From: Candidatus Alloscillospira gallinarum
GTDB taxonomy: Bacteria; Bacillota; Clostridia; Oscillospirales; Oscillospiraceae
Direction: 5' to 3'
Assembly: GCA_904420055.1 (NCBI GenBank)
Contig: CAJFTV010000047.1
Coordinates: forward strand, 1-9,592
DNA: 9,592 nt
A program made the translations under genes and the position numbers. Below, in pieces: positions 1 through 6,675 of the stretch (positions are counted from its first letter, which is position 1; each line of letters opens with the position of its first letter). The notes beneath the pieces were generated by a model that was given only the letters and a program-made list of their open reading frames with translations, had not been told where the DNA came from and made no database searches.

Positions 1-20
1 ATTGAAATATAAAATATTCT

Positions 21-100
21 GTACAACATGTTGTGCTGATGTCAGAATATGTCGAAATTTGCGATGAAAAATACTGGAAATAGCGTACAATATATGAAAT
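21..100 (+). promoter_or_regulatory. Putative upstream control region with two NrdR-box-like sites
   Basis: This stretch lies ahead of the first gene and holds no reading frame. It contains a perfect 12-bp palindrome, ACAACATGTTGT (23-34). A second site at 85-100 starts with the same GTACAA and reads GTACAATATATGAAAT. Both resemble the core of the known NrdR box (ACACWATATATWGTGT): I count about 8 of 10 matches in the inner ten bases for each, but weak flanks. Their starts are 64 bp apart, close to six helical turns. TACAAT at 86-91 could be a -10 element, but I find no good -35 at the proper distance. Since nrdR follows one gene later, autoregulation is possible. This is inference from degenerate sites. 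Confidence 0.25.
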
Positions 101-123
101 AATCCCAATATAGGGGGTATTTC

Positions 124-372
124 ATGCTAAGCGAAAAATATAAGGAATTTACTTTGGAAGCTCTCACTGTAGCGTACTACATTATTACTTCCCCGGAGGG
201 ATTTGGTATATCGGTAAAGATACACGAAACCGGTGAGAGCTTCACGGCGAAAGGTATTTCTGACAGTATGCTCGAAGTAGTCAGAATTGCCGACAAAATG
301 GTGTCCGGGACAGTAACGCCTGTCTCTGCGCCATATGTTCTTCACGACATACTTTGCGATATTAAATGGTAA
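124..372 (+). CDS. Small hypothetical protein, DUF6514-like
   Basis: This gene encodes 82 residues. The ATG is preceded by AGGGGG (112-117) at 6 nt, a good ribosome binding site. There is no signal peptide, membrane segment or cysteine motif. The N-terminal half looks like beta strands (YYIITSPEGFGISVKIHE). The C-terminal half follows the pattern 'GISDSMLEVVRIADKM...VTPVSAPYVLHDIL', which resembles the DUF6514 family of Clostridia: strands, then 'I.DIS', a helix, and a closing 'lspiHl.dvieD'. That assignment rests on recalled pattern, not a search. The family has no established function. The gene sits 92 nt upstream of the nrdR start with no terminator between, so some nrdR transcription may read through from it, although nrdR seems to have its own promoter. 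Confidence 0.7.
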   Translation: MLSEKYKEFTLEALTVAYYIITSPEGFGISVKIHETGESFTAKGISDSMLEVVRIADKMVSGTVTPVSAPYVLHDILCDIKW

Positions 373-397
373 AATGCCAAAACTCCGTAGACATTTG

Positions 398-426
398 TTG
401 ACATCATATGGTATATTATGTATATC
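398..426 (+). promoter_or_regulatory. Probable sigma-A-type promoter for nrdR
   Basis: A perfect -35 hexamer, TTGACA (398-403), is followed after 17 nt by TATATC (421-426). The start site would fall near 433, leaving a short leader before the ribosome binding site at 450. An alternative overlapping pair, TAGACA (388-393) and TATATT (412-417) with an 18-nt spacer, would serve the same gene. The exact -10 is uncertain. Confidence 0.5.
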
Positions 427-449
427 TGAGAAATCAACATCTACTATTC

Positions 450-456
450 GGGAGGG
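450..456 (+). promoter_or_regulatory. Ribosome binding site that fixes the nrdR TTG start
   Basis: GGGAGGG lies 8 nt before the TTG at 465. The in-frame ATG at 408 has no ribosome binding site and falls inside the proposed promoter. Starting there would also add 19 residues ahead of the conserved MRCPFCG terminus of NrdR. TTG at 465 is therefore the real start. Confidence 0.85.
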
Positions 457-464
457 TACACATT

Positions 465-920
465 TTGAGATGTCCATTTTGCGGGTATTCTGAGAGCCGC
501 GTCATTGACTCACGTCCGGCGGAAGAAGGCGCAACCATACGGCGCCGCAGGGAGTGCATGTCATGTCAGAAGCGTTTTACAACATATGAGATTATGGAGC
601 GTCTGCCTCTTGTCGTTATAAAAAAAGACGGTAGCAGACAGACATTTGATAAAATAAAAATGCTAAACGGCATGCTCAGGGCGTGTGAAAAGCGTCCGGT
701 GCCTATGGCAAATCTTCAGGCAGCAGCAGACGAAATCGAGCAGGAGCTTCAAAACAGCCTGGAGCGCGAGGTTACTTCTACCGAAATCGGCGAGCAGGTA
801 ATGCGGAGGCTTAAAAGCCTTGATGAGGTCGCTTATGTGCGTTTTGCCTCTGTATACCGCCAGTTTAAGGACATCAATACATTTATGGAAGAACTTACAA
901 AGCTTTTAAACGACAAGTAG
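465..920 (+). CDS. nrdR: Transcriptional repressor NrdR
   Basis: NrdR is the nucleotide-sensing repressor of ribonucleotide reductase genes. It binds ATP or dATP through an ATP-cone domain and blocks transcription at NrdR boxes. From the TTG start the protein has 151 residues, the usual family length. A zinc ribbon occupies roughly residues 1-45, with CPFC (Cys3, Cys6) and CMSC (Cys31, Cys34), the diagnostic DSR (15-17) and the basic RRRREC stretch. The ATP-cone spans about 49-139 (VVIKKDGSRQTFDKIK, then EVAYVRFASVYRQFKD). All signature residues are intact, so it should be functional. Its target nrd genes are not in this window. A strong hairpin ends the transcript just downstream. The identification is firm; autoregulation is only suggested. 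Confidence 0.97.
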   Translation: MRCPFCGYSESRVIDSRPAEEGATIRRRRECMSCQKRFTTYEIMERLPLVVIKKDGSRQTFDKIKMLNGMLRACEKRPVPMANLQAAADEIEQELQNSLEREVTSTEIGEQVMRRLKSLDEVAYVRFASVYRQFKDINTFMEELTKLLNDK

Positions 921-934
921 CAAAGTGAAGGAAA

Positions 935-962
935 AAATCCGGCACCTCAAGGTGCCGGATTT
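935..962. terminator. Bidirectional terminator between nrdR and the DUF4363 gene
   Basis: A 12-bp perfect stem (935-946 paired with 951-962), core CCGGCACC/GGTGCCGG, closes a TCAA tetraloop. On the + strand it is followed by a T-rich run (ATTGTTTTT). On the - strand it is followed by a run of six T (complement of 932-937, partly in the stem). It lies 14 nt after the nrdR stop and 7 nt beyond the end of the convergent gene, so it probably stops both transcripts. Confidence 0.9.
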
Positions 963-969
963 ATTGTTT

Positions 970-1350
970 TTAAAATACGCTGCCAAAGCGTACCCTTTCC
1001 ATCTGTGCCACACTGTCAAGGTGATACATTGCCGCTTCTGCCGCTGCTGAGAGACGTTCAGCGTTCTGGTCATATGCCTCAAGCAAAAAATCGTACAGTG
1101 CCCCGGACACAGTGTCAATTTGGCTGTGACGCAGCACTATATGTGTATAGCTGTCTTTGCTCTTCCAAAGTGATACGGCTTTTTCCGCGCTCTCTATTGC
1201 CCCGTTCCAGTTGCCGCTTTCCGCTGCTGCCACCGCCTGCTCGACGGTTTTTGTTATCTCATCAGTGAGATTATTCACTATTCCTATGTTAAATATCGCA
1301 GCAATGAGAAGTACAATAAGAAGCAGTGCCGCTAAAACCTCTTTTACCAT
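970..1350 (-). CDS. DUF4363 family membrane-anchored protein
   Basis: This gene encodes 126 residues. An uncleaved N-terminal membrane segment (about residues 5-25, LAALLLIVLLIAAIFNIGIV) is followed by an all-helical domain. The helical part includes 'AAESGNWNGAIESAEKAVSLW', 'HIVLRHSQIDTVSGAL' and a final 'MERVRFGSVF'. That order (W-containing helix, H-x-x-ID helix, terminal F) fits the DUF4363 family of Clostridia, whose biochemical role is unknown. The start ATG follows directly on the TGA of the DUF421 gene with no gap, and GAGAGGTG inside the upstream gene's end is the ribosome binding site. The two proteins are therefore probably translationally coupled and work together at the membrane, with the helical domain outside the cell or forespore. 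The partnership is inferred from gene order. Confidence 0.8.
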   Translation of the reverse strand: MVKEVLAALLLIVLLIAAIFNIGIVNNLTDEITKTVEQAVAAAESGNWNGAIESAEKAVSLWKSKDSYTHIVLRHSQIDTVSGALYDFLLEAYDQNAERLSAAAEAAMYHLDSVAQMERVRFGSVF

Positions 1351-2028
1351 TCACGACACCTCTCTCATGGAGAAAAATATGTTGTCCGAAGCATCTGCAG
1401 TCATGATATACACGTCCTCAAATGTTTTTGCACCTTTTGCCCTTACCTGCTTGTCCAGCCAGTTCTCGTCCCGGCCTATGGCTTTTAAGTTGTGTACCAG
1501 AACTTTTCCGTCGTTTATGAGAATCACAGGATATCTCGCCTTTTCCACCTCCAGCTTTAACGCCTTTGGTGTCACCGGAGCCTCTTCAGGGTACAGTATT
1601 GTGCTTAGTGTACCGTCTGTCTCCAACACAGCATACTGCACTGTGGCTATGTCAAGAATGTCCTTTTTCCGAAGCTCTTCAGCAAGTTCGTCCAATGTAA
1701 ATCTGTTTTTTCTCATCTCACGCTGAACTATTTTCCCGTTGTCAATAATCATGCTTGGCCTTCCGCACACCAATGAGCGGAACTTTAAACTGTTCATTAT
1801 TCCGGCTGAGATTAAAATCTCACAGCAAAACAGTGTTATTACCGGAATAAGACCATAAAGCAGCGGTGTACCTGGATCCTGAAGGGGCTGGGAAGCCAGG
1901 TCGGATATCAGTACCGCCACAACCAGCTCAGCCGGTTCCAGCTCCCCCAGCTGTCTTTTTCCCATCAGGCGCATTGTTATGACAATAGCCAGAAAAATAA
2001 TAATTGTCCTTATCATAGTTACTGCCAT
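1351..2028 (-). CDS. DUF421 membrane protein, YetF family
   Basis: This gene encodes 225 residues, the usual length for the family. Three membrane helices lie at about residues 5-21, 33-50 and 57-79. The signature 'RLMGKRQLGELEPAELVVAVLISDLASQPLQD', cited here only in part, places MGKRQLGELEPAELVV at 21-36. The rest (80-225) is the soluble C-terminal domain, with 'GRPSMIIDNGKI', 'LRKKDILDIATVQYAVLETDG' and 'YPVILINDGKV'. GGGGAGG lies 11 nt before the ATG and supports this start. DUF421 proteins include B. subtilis YetF and proteins of the spoVA-2mob operon linked to spore heat resistance and germination. A spore role here is plausible, given the spore genes nearby, but unproven. It heads a two-gene operon with the DUF4363 protein. 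Confidence 0.9.
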   Translation of the reverse strand: MAVTMIRTIIIFLAIVITMRLMGKRQLGELEPAELVVAVLISDLASQPLQDPGTPLLYGLIPVITLFCCEILISAGIMNSLKFRSLVCGRPSMIIDNGKIVQREMRKNRFTLDELAEELRKKDILDIATVQYAVLETDGTLSTILYPEEAPVTPKALKLEVEKARYPVILINDGKVLVHNLKAIGRDENWLDKQVRAKGAKTFEDVYIMTADASDNIFFSMREVS

Positions 2029-2133
2029 TTAAAATCGTACCTCCCCGTTTTCTTAAATAGTTTGTCCAGCTGTCTTCTGTTTTATTTGCCAATGCAGGTC
2101 AGTAATTTTTCAACATGCGGGGCTGCCTTTCAC

Positions 2134-2173
2134 CATATTAATTACTAATCGAAAAAAGGCGGTAATTAATATG
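2134..2173 (+). promoter_or_regulatory. Inverted repeat enclosing the ribosome binding site and start codon of spoVB
   Basis: CATATTAATTAC (2134-2145) is a perfect inverted copy of GTAATTAATATG (2162-2173), separated by 16 nt. The last three bases of the right arm are the ATG start of the flippase gene. The purine-rich ribosome binding site (AAAAAAGGCGG, running into the arm) lies in the loop. In RNA this would make a 12-bp AU-rich hairpin that hides the start codon. In DNA it could instead be an operator. The structure is seen directly; the function is inferred. Confidence 0.6.
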
Positions 2174-3703
2174 AATCGTGGAAGGAAACTGATATTAAAT
2201 ACAATTCTCTTGACCATAACGGCATTCATAATGCGTGGTATAGGAATGCTGTTTCAGATATATCTATCCCGAAAAATCGGCGCGGCGGGACTTGGGCTCT
2301 TTCAGCTTATAATGTCCGTTTATATGCTGTTTATGACTATCGCAATATCTGGAATACGTTTTGCAACCACACGCCTCGTCTCGGAGGAGCTGGGAGTGAA
2401 GCCCGACGGCGCTGTGGGCGGAATAATACGGAAATGCCTTATATATGCATTTTCATTCGGTACTGTTGCAGCAGTAGCACTTTACTCTCTATCCGGCACA
2501 ATGGGGCTTATGTGGATAAAAGACACACGGTCAGTGCTGTCTCTCAGAATACTGTCTATAAGTCTTCCGTTTCTCGCCATGTCGTCGGTGCTGTCCGGTT
2601 ATTTTACGGCAGTCTGCCGCGTTATAAAATCCGCTGCGGCGCAATTTGTCGAGCAGGTCTGCCGCATTTTAATAGTAATGATATTCTTCTCTATGGCTTT
2701 GGATCTTGACACCGAACACGCCTGCGCAGTTATAGTTGCCGGAAGCGTGGCCGGGGATTTTGTATCATTTGCAATACAATACACGCTCTATCTGTTCGAC
2801 AAAAGGCGTTACCGCCAGCCCCGAAGCACAGGAGGCGTCACAGTGAGAATGCTTGGAATATCCCTCCCCCTCGCTTTCTCGTCATACGCCCGCACAGCAC
2901 TGTCCACACTTCAGCAGATTTTTGTGCCCCGTGGGTTTGAAAAATCCGGTGCTACGGCCAATCAGGCACTCTCAGACTACGGCACAATCCACGGCATGGT
3001 ATTTCCCGTAATAACACTGCCCTCTGCCCTTTTCACATCACTTTCGGAGATTATTGTACCGGAGCTGACCGACGCCCAGGTAAAAGGCGACAGTCACACA
3101 ATCGAGGGTCTTGTAGGCAGAATGCTCAGGCTGTGCACGGTGTTTTCCCTCGGCGTTGCGGCGGTGCTGTTCCGGTACTCAGGAGAGCTTGGCCAGTGTA
3201 TTTTCGGTGACGGAGACGTCAGAAAATACATGCGCATTCTATCGCTGCTCATGCCGATAATGTATCTTGACAGCGTCACTGACGGAATGCTGCGAGGTCT
3301 GGGACAGCATATGCACTCTATGTGGTACAATATAGCCGATTCTGTAATAAGCCTCGTCCTTGTATATGTCCTTCTGCCAAAGTGGGCAGTCACCGGATAT
3401 ATATTTATAATTTTCTTTACAGAAATCTTTAACTTCGCCCTCAGCATAAACCGCCTTGCTAAGGTCGCAAAATTCCATATAGGGTTCTTCTCAATATTTA
3501 AGGCGCTTGTTTCTTCGCTTGGGTCTGTCAATATTGCTATGGTAACTTTAAGGGCCCTGCGACTTCCTCTCGCCGCCAGTCCGCTAAGCGTTGCGGCCCA
3601 TATTATCCTGACACTTGTTATCTATTTCTTTCTCCTTGGGGTGTTTAGATGCATTGACAGCAGCGACAAGGCGTGGTTTAAATCTGTACTGAAAAAGCAT
3701 TGA
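2171..3703 (+). CDS. spoVB: SpoVB-family polysaccharide/lipid II-type flippase
   Basis: This gene encodes 510 residues, a typical length for SpoVB/oligosaccharide flippases of the MOP superfamily (relatives of MurJ and Wzx). These are inner-membrane proteins with about 14 helices that move lipid-linked sugar precursors across the membrane. SpoVB is needed for spore cortex synthesis in B. subtilis. The N-terminus carries the family pattern 'LTITAFIMRGIGMLFQIYLSR', 'KIGAAGLGLFQLIMSVY' and 'ISGIRFATTRLVSEE'. Hydrophobic segments continue to the end, and the loop 'RGLGQHMHSMWYNIADS' is also typical. Clostridia often hold several paralogues, so a general wall flippase role is an alternative. Its translation start is buried in an inverted repeat. 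No terminator separates it from the hydrolase gene downstream, whose promoter begins one base after its stop. Confidence 0.88.
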   Translation: MNRGRKLILNTILLTITAFIMRGIGMLFQIYLSRKIGAAGLGLFQLIMSVYMLFMTIAISGIRFATTRLVSEELGVKPDGAVGGIIRKCLIYAFSFGTVAAVALYSLSGTMGLMWIKDTRSVLSLRILSISLPFLAMSSVLSGYFTAVCRVIKSAAAQFVEQVCRILIVMIFFSMALDLDTEHACAVIVAGSVAGDFVSFAIQYTLYLFDKRRYRQPRSTGGVTVRMLGISLPLAFSSYARTALSTLQQIFVPRGFEKSGATANQALSDYGTIHGMVFPVITLPSALFTSLSEIIVPELTDAQVKGDSHTIEGLVGRMLRLCTVFSLGVAAVLFRYSGELGQCIFGDGDVRKYMRILSLLMPIMYLDSVTDGMLRGLGQHMHSMWYNIADSVISLVLVYVLLPKWAVTGYIFIIFFTEIFNFALSINRLAKVAKFHIGFFSIFKALVSSLGSVNIAMVTLRALRLPLAASPLSVAAHIILTLVIYFFLLGVFRCIDSSDKAWFKSVLKKH

Positions 3704-3704
3704 A

Positions 3705-3732
3705 TTGCTAAATTTTTCAAATGTGCTATAAT
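3705..3732 (+). promoter_or_regulatory. Extended -10 promoter for the alpha/beta hydrolase gene
   Basis: TTGCTA (3705-3710) is followed after 16 nt by a perfect TATAAT (3727-3732), itself preceded by TGC, which makes an extended -10. The start of transcription would be near 3739, about 40 nt before the ATG at 3779. It sits immediately after the spoVB stop, so the hydrolase can be expressed independently of spoVB. Confidence 0.75.
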
Positions 3733-3778
3733 GATAAAAAATTTACTGCAAACCTTAAGAAAACAGGAGTACAGCAAG

Positions 3779-4678
3779 ATGTCCGAAATTAAGTACATAA
3801 CTAATGAAGAAAAAGAAAAGCTTTTCAGCATGCTAATTGCAAAAAAACTGGACACCTCTTCCATACCACGCGCTCATATTGGCGTGCGGTACGGTGAACA
3901 CAAAAATCAGCGCATGAATATCTATCTGCCGGAAAAACCGGGCAGATACCCCGTTATATTCTTTCTCCACGGAGGCGGCTGGCAGAGCGGGAGCTGCGAC
4001 GACACGCAGGTAAGGCCCTTTCTGCCTGGAATTAGCCGGGACTACGCCGTAATAAGCTGTGAGTACCGGCTGCTTCCTGAAATTAAATACCCGGAGAATC
4101 TGTATGACGTAAAATCCGCGCTGGAGTTTCTCAATATCCATGGCAATGAATACGAGCTTGATATGTCAAAGCTGATTTTAGCCGGAGCGTCGGCAGGCGC
4201 CCACCTTGCCCTTATGGCGGCATTTACAATGGGTATACCCGCGTTTGACGGAAAGGCAAACAGAAACCTCCCCAAAGTCAGAGGCGTTATAGACCAGTTT
4301 GGGCCTGCTGACTTTGCAAATGAAGAGCACTATTACAACATATCCCAGTGCCCTCGGCTAAATCCCCCGGGAAACCCGGCTGCAAAGGCGCTGCTCTGCA
4401 GTGCAGTAGACGATAACCCCGGGCTTTACCGTTTCCTGTCTCCCATAGAAAACGTACACAAGGACATTCCGCCGGTGCTCATACTCCACGGGAAATATGA
4501 CCCAATGGTGTCAAGCCTGCAATCCCAGGCGCTCTGCGACAAGATTACCCAGATATGCGGCCCAGGCCGAAGTGAAATACACATTGACCCGGCGTGCACT
4601 CATGCCGACACAATTTATGAGGGGGAACCTTATACATCTATAATCTTCGACTTCATTCACCGCTGTCTAGAAGATTGA
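3779..4678 (+). CDS. Alpha/beta hydrolase, BD-FAE/HSL-like esterase
   Basis: The protein has 299 residues from the ATG at 3779. AGGAG (3765-3769) lies 9 nt ahead. An earlier in-frame ATG at 3731 overlaps the -10 box and so cannot be used from this promoter. It is a serine hydrolase with an oxyanion-hole motif HGGGW (64-68), nucleophile elbow GASAG (136-140, Ser138), and likely acid Asp241 in 'LILHGKYDPMV' and base His275 in 'ACTHADT'. All catalytic parts are present. No signal peptide is seen, so it acts in the cytoplasm. The overall pattern (RMNIYLPE, then PVIFFLHGGGW, then CEYRLLPE) resembles the BD-FAE/hormone-sensitive-lipase-like esterases, which deacylate small esters or acetylated sugars. 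The substrate cannot be told from sequence. It lies between two spore genes but has its own promoter, so a sporulation role is not implied. Confidence 0.9.
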   Translation: MSEIKYITNEEKEKLFSMLIAKKLDTSSIPRAHIGVRYGEHKNQRMNIYLPEKPGRYPVIFFLHGGGWQSGSCDDTQVRPFLPGISRDYAVISCEYRLLPEIKYPENLYDVKSALEFLNIHGNEYELDMSKLILAGASAGAHLALMAAFTMGIPAFDGKANRNLPKVRGVIDQFGPADFANEEHYYNISQCPRLNPPGNPAAKALLCSAVDDNPGLYRFLSPIENVHKDIPPVLILHGKYDPMVSSLQSQALCDKITQICGPGRSEIHIDPACTHADTIYEGEPYTSIIFDFIHRCLED

Positions 4679-4863
4679 GTTTTATTCCGCTGTTTAGCCT
4701 GTCCGCACAGCGCTAACATTTCACCTGCAAATTTGCGAAGACAGAGACGCACAATACAGTAATTAGGCGGCAAAAAAATTGTATTTCTTCCACAGTTCTT
4801 TCCTGCACCGGAATATTAAGCTCATCGCCTTCAAAAATTTTATTTCAATTTAGTGTAACATCT

Positions 4864-4892
4864 GCATATATCACGGCTTATCCACATAGATA
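4864..4892 (+). promoter_or_regulatory. Candidate sigma-E-like promoter of spoIVA
   Basis: GCATATA (4864-4870) resembles the sigma-E -35 (kmATATT). After 14 nt, CATAGATA (4885-4892) is a partial match to the -10 (CATACAMT), about 5 of 8 bases. The spacing fits, and spoIVA is a sigma-E gene in B. subtilis. The start would be near 4899, about 50 nt upstream of the gene. The -10 is imperfect, so confidence is modest. Confidence 0.4.
4878..4886 (+). promoter_or_regulatory. Perfect DnaA-box sequence in the spoIVA promoter region
   Basis: TTATCCACA, the consensus 9-mer bound by DnaA, lies between and into the putative promoter elements of spoIVA. A single box is not an origin, and one 9-mer can arise by chance. 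DnaA-mediated control is only a possibility. Confidence 0.25.
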
Positions 4893-4951
4893 TTTACAAA
4901 CCGGGGGGATGTCTTCCCTCAGGAAGAATACAGTAATTTGGAGGGAAAGTC

Positions 4952-6424
4952 GTGAACGACAGCAGAATATACGAAGACATCGCCCTGAGAACCGGCGGCG
5001 ACATTTATGTCGGAGTTGTCGGACCGGTGCGGACCGGCAAGTCCACCTTTATCAAGCGCTTTATGGATACCCTTGTCATTCCCAATATTGAGGACATATA
5101 TGTTAAGGAAAGAGCAAAAGATGAATTGCCGCAGAGCGGTTCTGGCAGGACGATTATGACCGCGGAGCCTAAATTCGTGCCGGAGGACGCCGTGGAGCTG
5201 ACGCTTGACGGCACGGCCTCCTTCTCTGTGAGGCTTATTGACTGCGTCGGATATATGGTGCCCGGCGCAAACGGCCTTTTTGACGGTGAAAATGAGAGAA
5301 TGGTAACAACACCGTGGTTTGACCACGAAATACCAATGACACAGGCCGCCGAGACTGGTACAAAAAAAGTCATATGCGACCACTCCACAATAGGAGTCGT
5401 GGTAACAACTGACGGAACTGTGACCGATATTCCCCGTGAAGACTATGTCCAGGCTGAGGAGCGGGTTGTAAATGAGCTCAAGGAAATCGGCAAGCCATTT
5501 TTAATTATTGTCAACTCAAGCGAACCGGAAAACGCACAGGGGCTGGCGGAAGAGCTCTCAGATAAGTACGGCGTAACCTGTATTGCAAAAAACTGTCTCA
5601 CCTTGGAAGCGGAGGACATTACAGAGATAATACGCTGTATTCTGTGGGAGTTTCCCATTTCAAGCCTTGGCATATACCTGCCGGAGTGGCTGGACGCCAT
5701 GGACTATTCAACACCTCTAAAGGCTGACCTGTTTAAAGCCTTCAGGGAAGCCGGAGAGGCCCTTTACAAGATAAAAGATGTCAAGCCCTTTACAGCAGCT
5801 CTATCTGCAATACCGGGCGTTGTACGGGCTGATATACGTGAAATGGATATGGGAAGCGGAATGTGTTCCGTATCTGTTGAACTGCCAAGGGAACTGTTTT
5901 ACGGTACCATAAGCGACTTTACCGGTTTCACAATTACAAATGACGGCCAGCTAATAGAGCTTTTGAAAGAGCTCGCCTCCATAAAGGCTACTTATGACCG
6001 CATCGCCCCTGCCCTAAAGGACGCAAATGAAAAAGGATACGGCATCATCTATCCTTCTCAGGAGGAAATGCACCTTGAGGAACCGGAAATTGTAAGGCAC
6101 GGTGGAAAATATGCAGTGCGACTGAAAGCCAGCGCTCCGTCCATTCATCTTGTAAAAGCTGATATCGAGACCGAGGTTTCCCCTGCTGTCGGCGGGGCTG
6201 GAGCTTCAGAGGACATTGTAGGACTTCTTCTTCAGGAATTTGAGGGAGATACAGGTAAAATATGGGAGTCAAATCTCTTCGGAAAATCACTTTATGACAT
6301 CGCGAGCGAGGGACTTGTAACTAAAATAGACAAAATGCCGGAGAATACCCAGCGTAAACTGCGAAACACAATTCAGCGCATCGTAAACGAGGGCACCGGC
6401 AACATCATCTGCATAATTTTCTGA
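4952..6424 (+). CDS. spoIVA: Stage IV sporulation protein A, coat morphogenetic ATPase
   Basis: The protein has 490 residues, against 492 in B. subtilis. It starts at GTG, with GGAGGG (4940-4945) 6 nt ahead. SpoIVA is made in the mother cell, coats the forespore surface and polymerises after ATP hydrolysis to form the platform for the spore coat. The N-terminal TRAFAC-type domain has a Walker A GPVRTGKS (24-31, Lys30) and a Walker B in 'RLIDCVGY' (Asp97), at the same numbers as the B. subtilis residues. Other signatures are VKERAKDELPQS, TIMTAEPKF, DHSTIGVVVTTDG and the C-terminal 'GNIICIIF'. The sensor-threonine pair that I recall as Thr70-Thr71 in B. subtilis reads Thr70-Ala71 here. The gene is transcribed alone and followed by a hairpin. 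It marks the organism as a spore former. Confidence 0.97.
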   Translation: MNDSRIYEDIALRTGGDIYVGVVGPVRTGKSTFIKRFMDTLVIPNIEDIYVKERAKDELPQSGSGRTIMTAEPKFVPEDAVELTLDGTASFSVRLIDCVGYMVPGANGLFDGENERMVTTPWFDHEIPMTQAAETGTKKVICDHSTIGVVVTTDGTVTDIPREDYVQAEERVVNELKEIGKPFLIIVNSSEPENAQGLAEELSDKYGVTCIAKNCLTLEAEDITEIIRCILWEFPISSLGIYLPEWLDAMDYSTPLKADLFKAFREAGEALYKIKDVKPFTAALSAIPGVVRADIREMDMGSGMCSVSVELPRELFYGTISDFTGFTITNDGQLIELLKELASIKATYDRIAPALKDANEKGYGIIYPSQEEMHLEEPEIVRHGGKYAVRLKASAPSIHLVKADIETEVSPAVGGAGASEDIVGLLLQEFEGDTGKIWESNLFGKSLYDIASEGLVTKIDKMPENTQRKLRNTIQRIVNEGTGNIICIIF

Positions 6425-6438
6425 AATACAGACAGCAG

Positions 6439-6462
6439 GCCGCCGGGTGTGAACCCGGCGGC
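6439..6462 (+). terminator. Probable terminator of spoIVA
   Basis: A perfect 10-bp GC-rich stem, GCCGCCGGGT/ACCCGGCGGC, closes a GTGA loop of the GNRA type, 14 nt after the spoIVA stop. The following sequence (TTAAATATTTCAT) is AT-rich but has only a poor T-run. It may therefore be a weak intrinsic terminator or an RNA 3'-end stabiliser. Confidence 0.7.
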
Positions 6463-6675
6463 TTAAATATTTCATATATCATCTGACGCAGCAATTCCCG
6501 TACCGCAGAGACCGTTTACATGTTACATACATCGTCATAGTCTCATGTAAATTAAATTCCACGGCCTGTCACACCTGTCACGGGTGCTGTCCGGCTGCGG
6601 CATGGCGTCTCATATCTTCTACAAAAATAATGCATTTCTCAATAACACTTAAAACATTTAACGCCCCGAGATACT
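6463..6675. other. Non-coding stretch between convergent genes
   Basis: No gene is supported here on either strand. It holds an 8-bp inverted repeat, TTTACATG/CATGTAAA (6515-6522 and 6544-6551, 21-nt spacer), and two direct copies of CCTGTCAC (6565-6572 and 6574-6581). Neither has an evident role. The region lies downstream of both flanking genes, so promoters are not expected. Confidence 0.5.

Larger units (their letters stand above)
4679..4951. other. Non-coding stretch before spoIVA
   Basis: This gap of 273 bases has no convincing gene on either strand. After the hydrolase stop there is only a weak 6-bp inverted repeat, CGCTGT/ACAGCG (4688-4693 and 4707-4712), with no T-run, so I do not call a terminator. 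A 10-bp palindrome, GCAAATTTGC, lies at 4727-4736. The right end holds the likely spoIVA promoter and a DnaA-box match. A small 6-bp hairpin (4912-4927, loop CTCA) lies in the spoIVA leader. Confidence 0.6.

Noticed and set aside
408..464. Upstream extension of nrdR from the ATG at 408
   Set aside because: It has no ribosome binding site, overlaps the proposed promoter and adds 19 residues ahead of the conserved MRCPFCG terminus.
1157..1726. Long open frame of 189 codons on the + strand
   Set aside because: It is antisense to the DUF421 and DUF4363 genes, is rich in Ser and Phe as expected from a shadow frame, and matches no family I know.
2511..2519. Second perfect DnaA box (TGTGGATAA) on the - strand
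   Set aside because: It lies inside spoVB codons (Met-Trp-Ile) far from any promoter, and an isolated 9-mer in coding DNA is best explained by chance.
3731..3778. Earlier ATG for the hydrolase
   Set aside because: The ATG overlaps the -10 box TATAAT and has no ribosome binding site; 3779 has AGGAG at 9 nt.
4688..4712. Possible terminator after the hydrolase gene
   Set aside because: The stem is only 6 bp with a 13-nt loop and no T-run follows.
4909..5091. Small open frame overlapping the spoIVA start
   Set aside because: It is out of frame with spoIVA, largely inside it, and arginine-rich in the manner of a shadow frame.
6515..6581. Inverted repeat TTTACATG/CATGTAAA and direct repeats of CCTGTCAC
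   Set aside because: They are short, with a long spacer or only two copies, and lie between convergent genes. There is no evidence for a mobile element or CRISPR.
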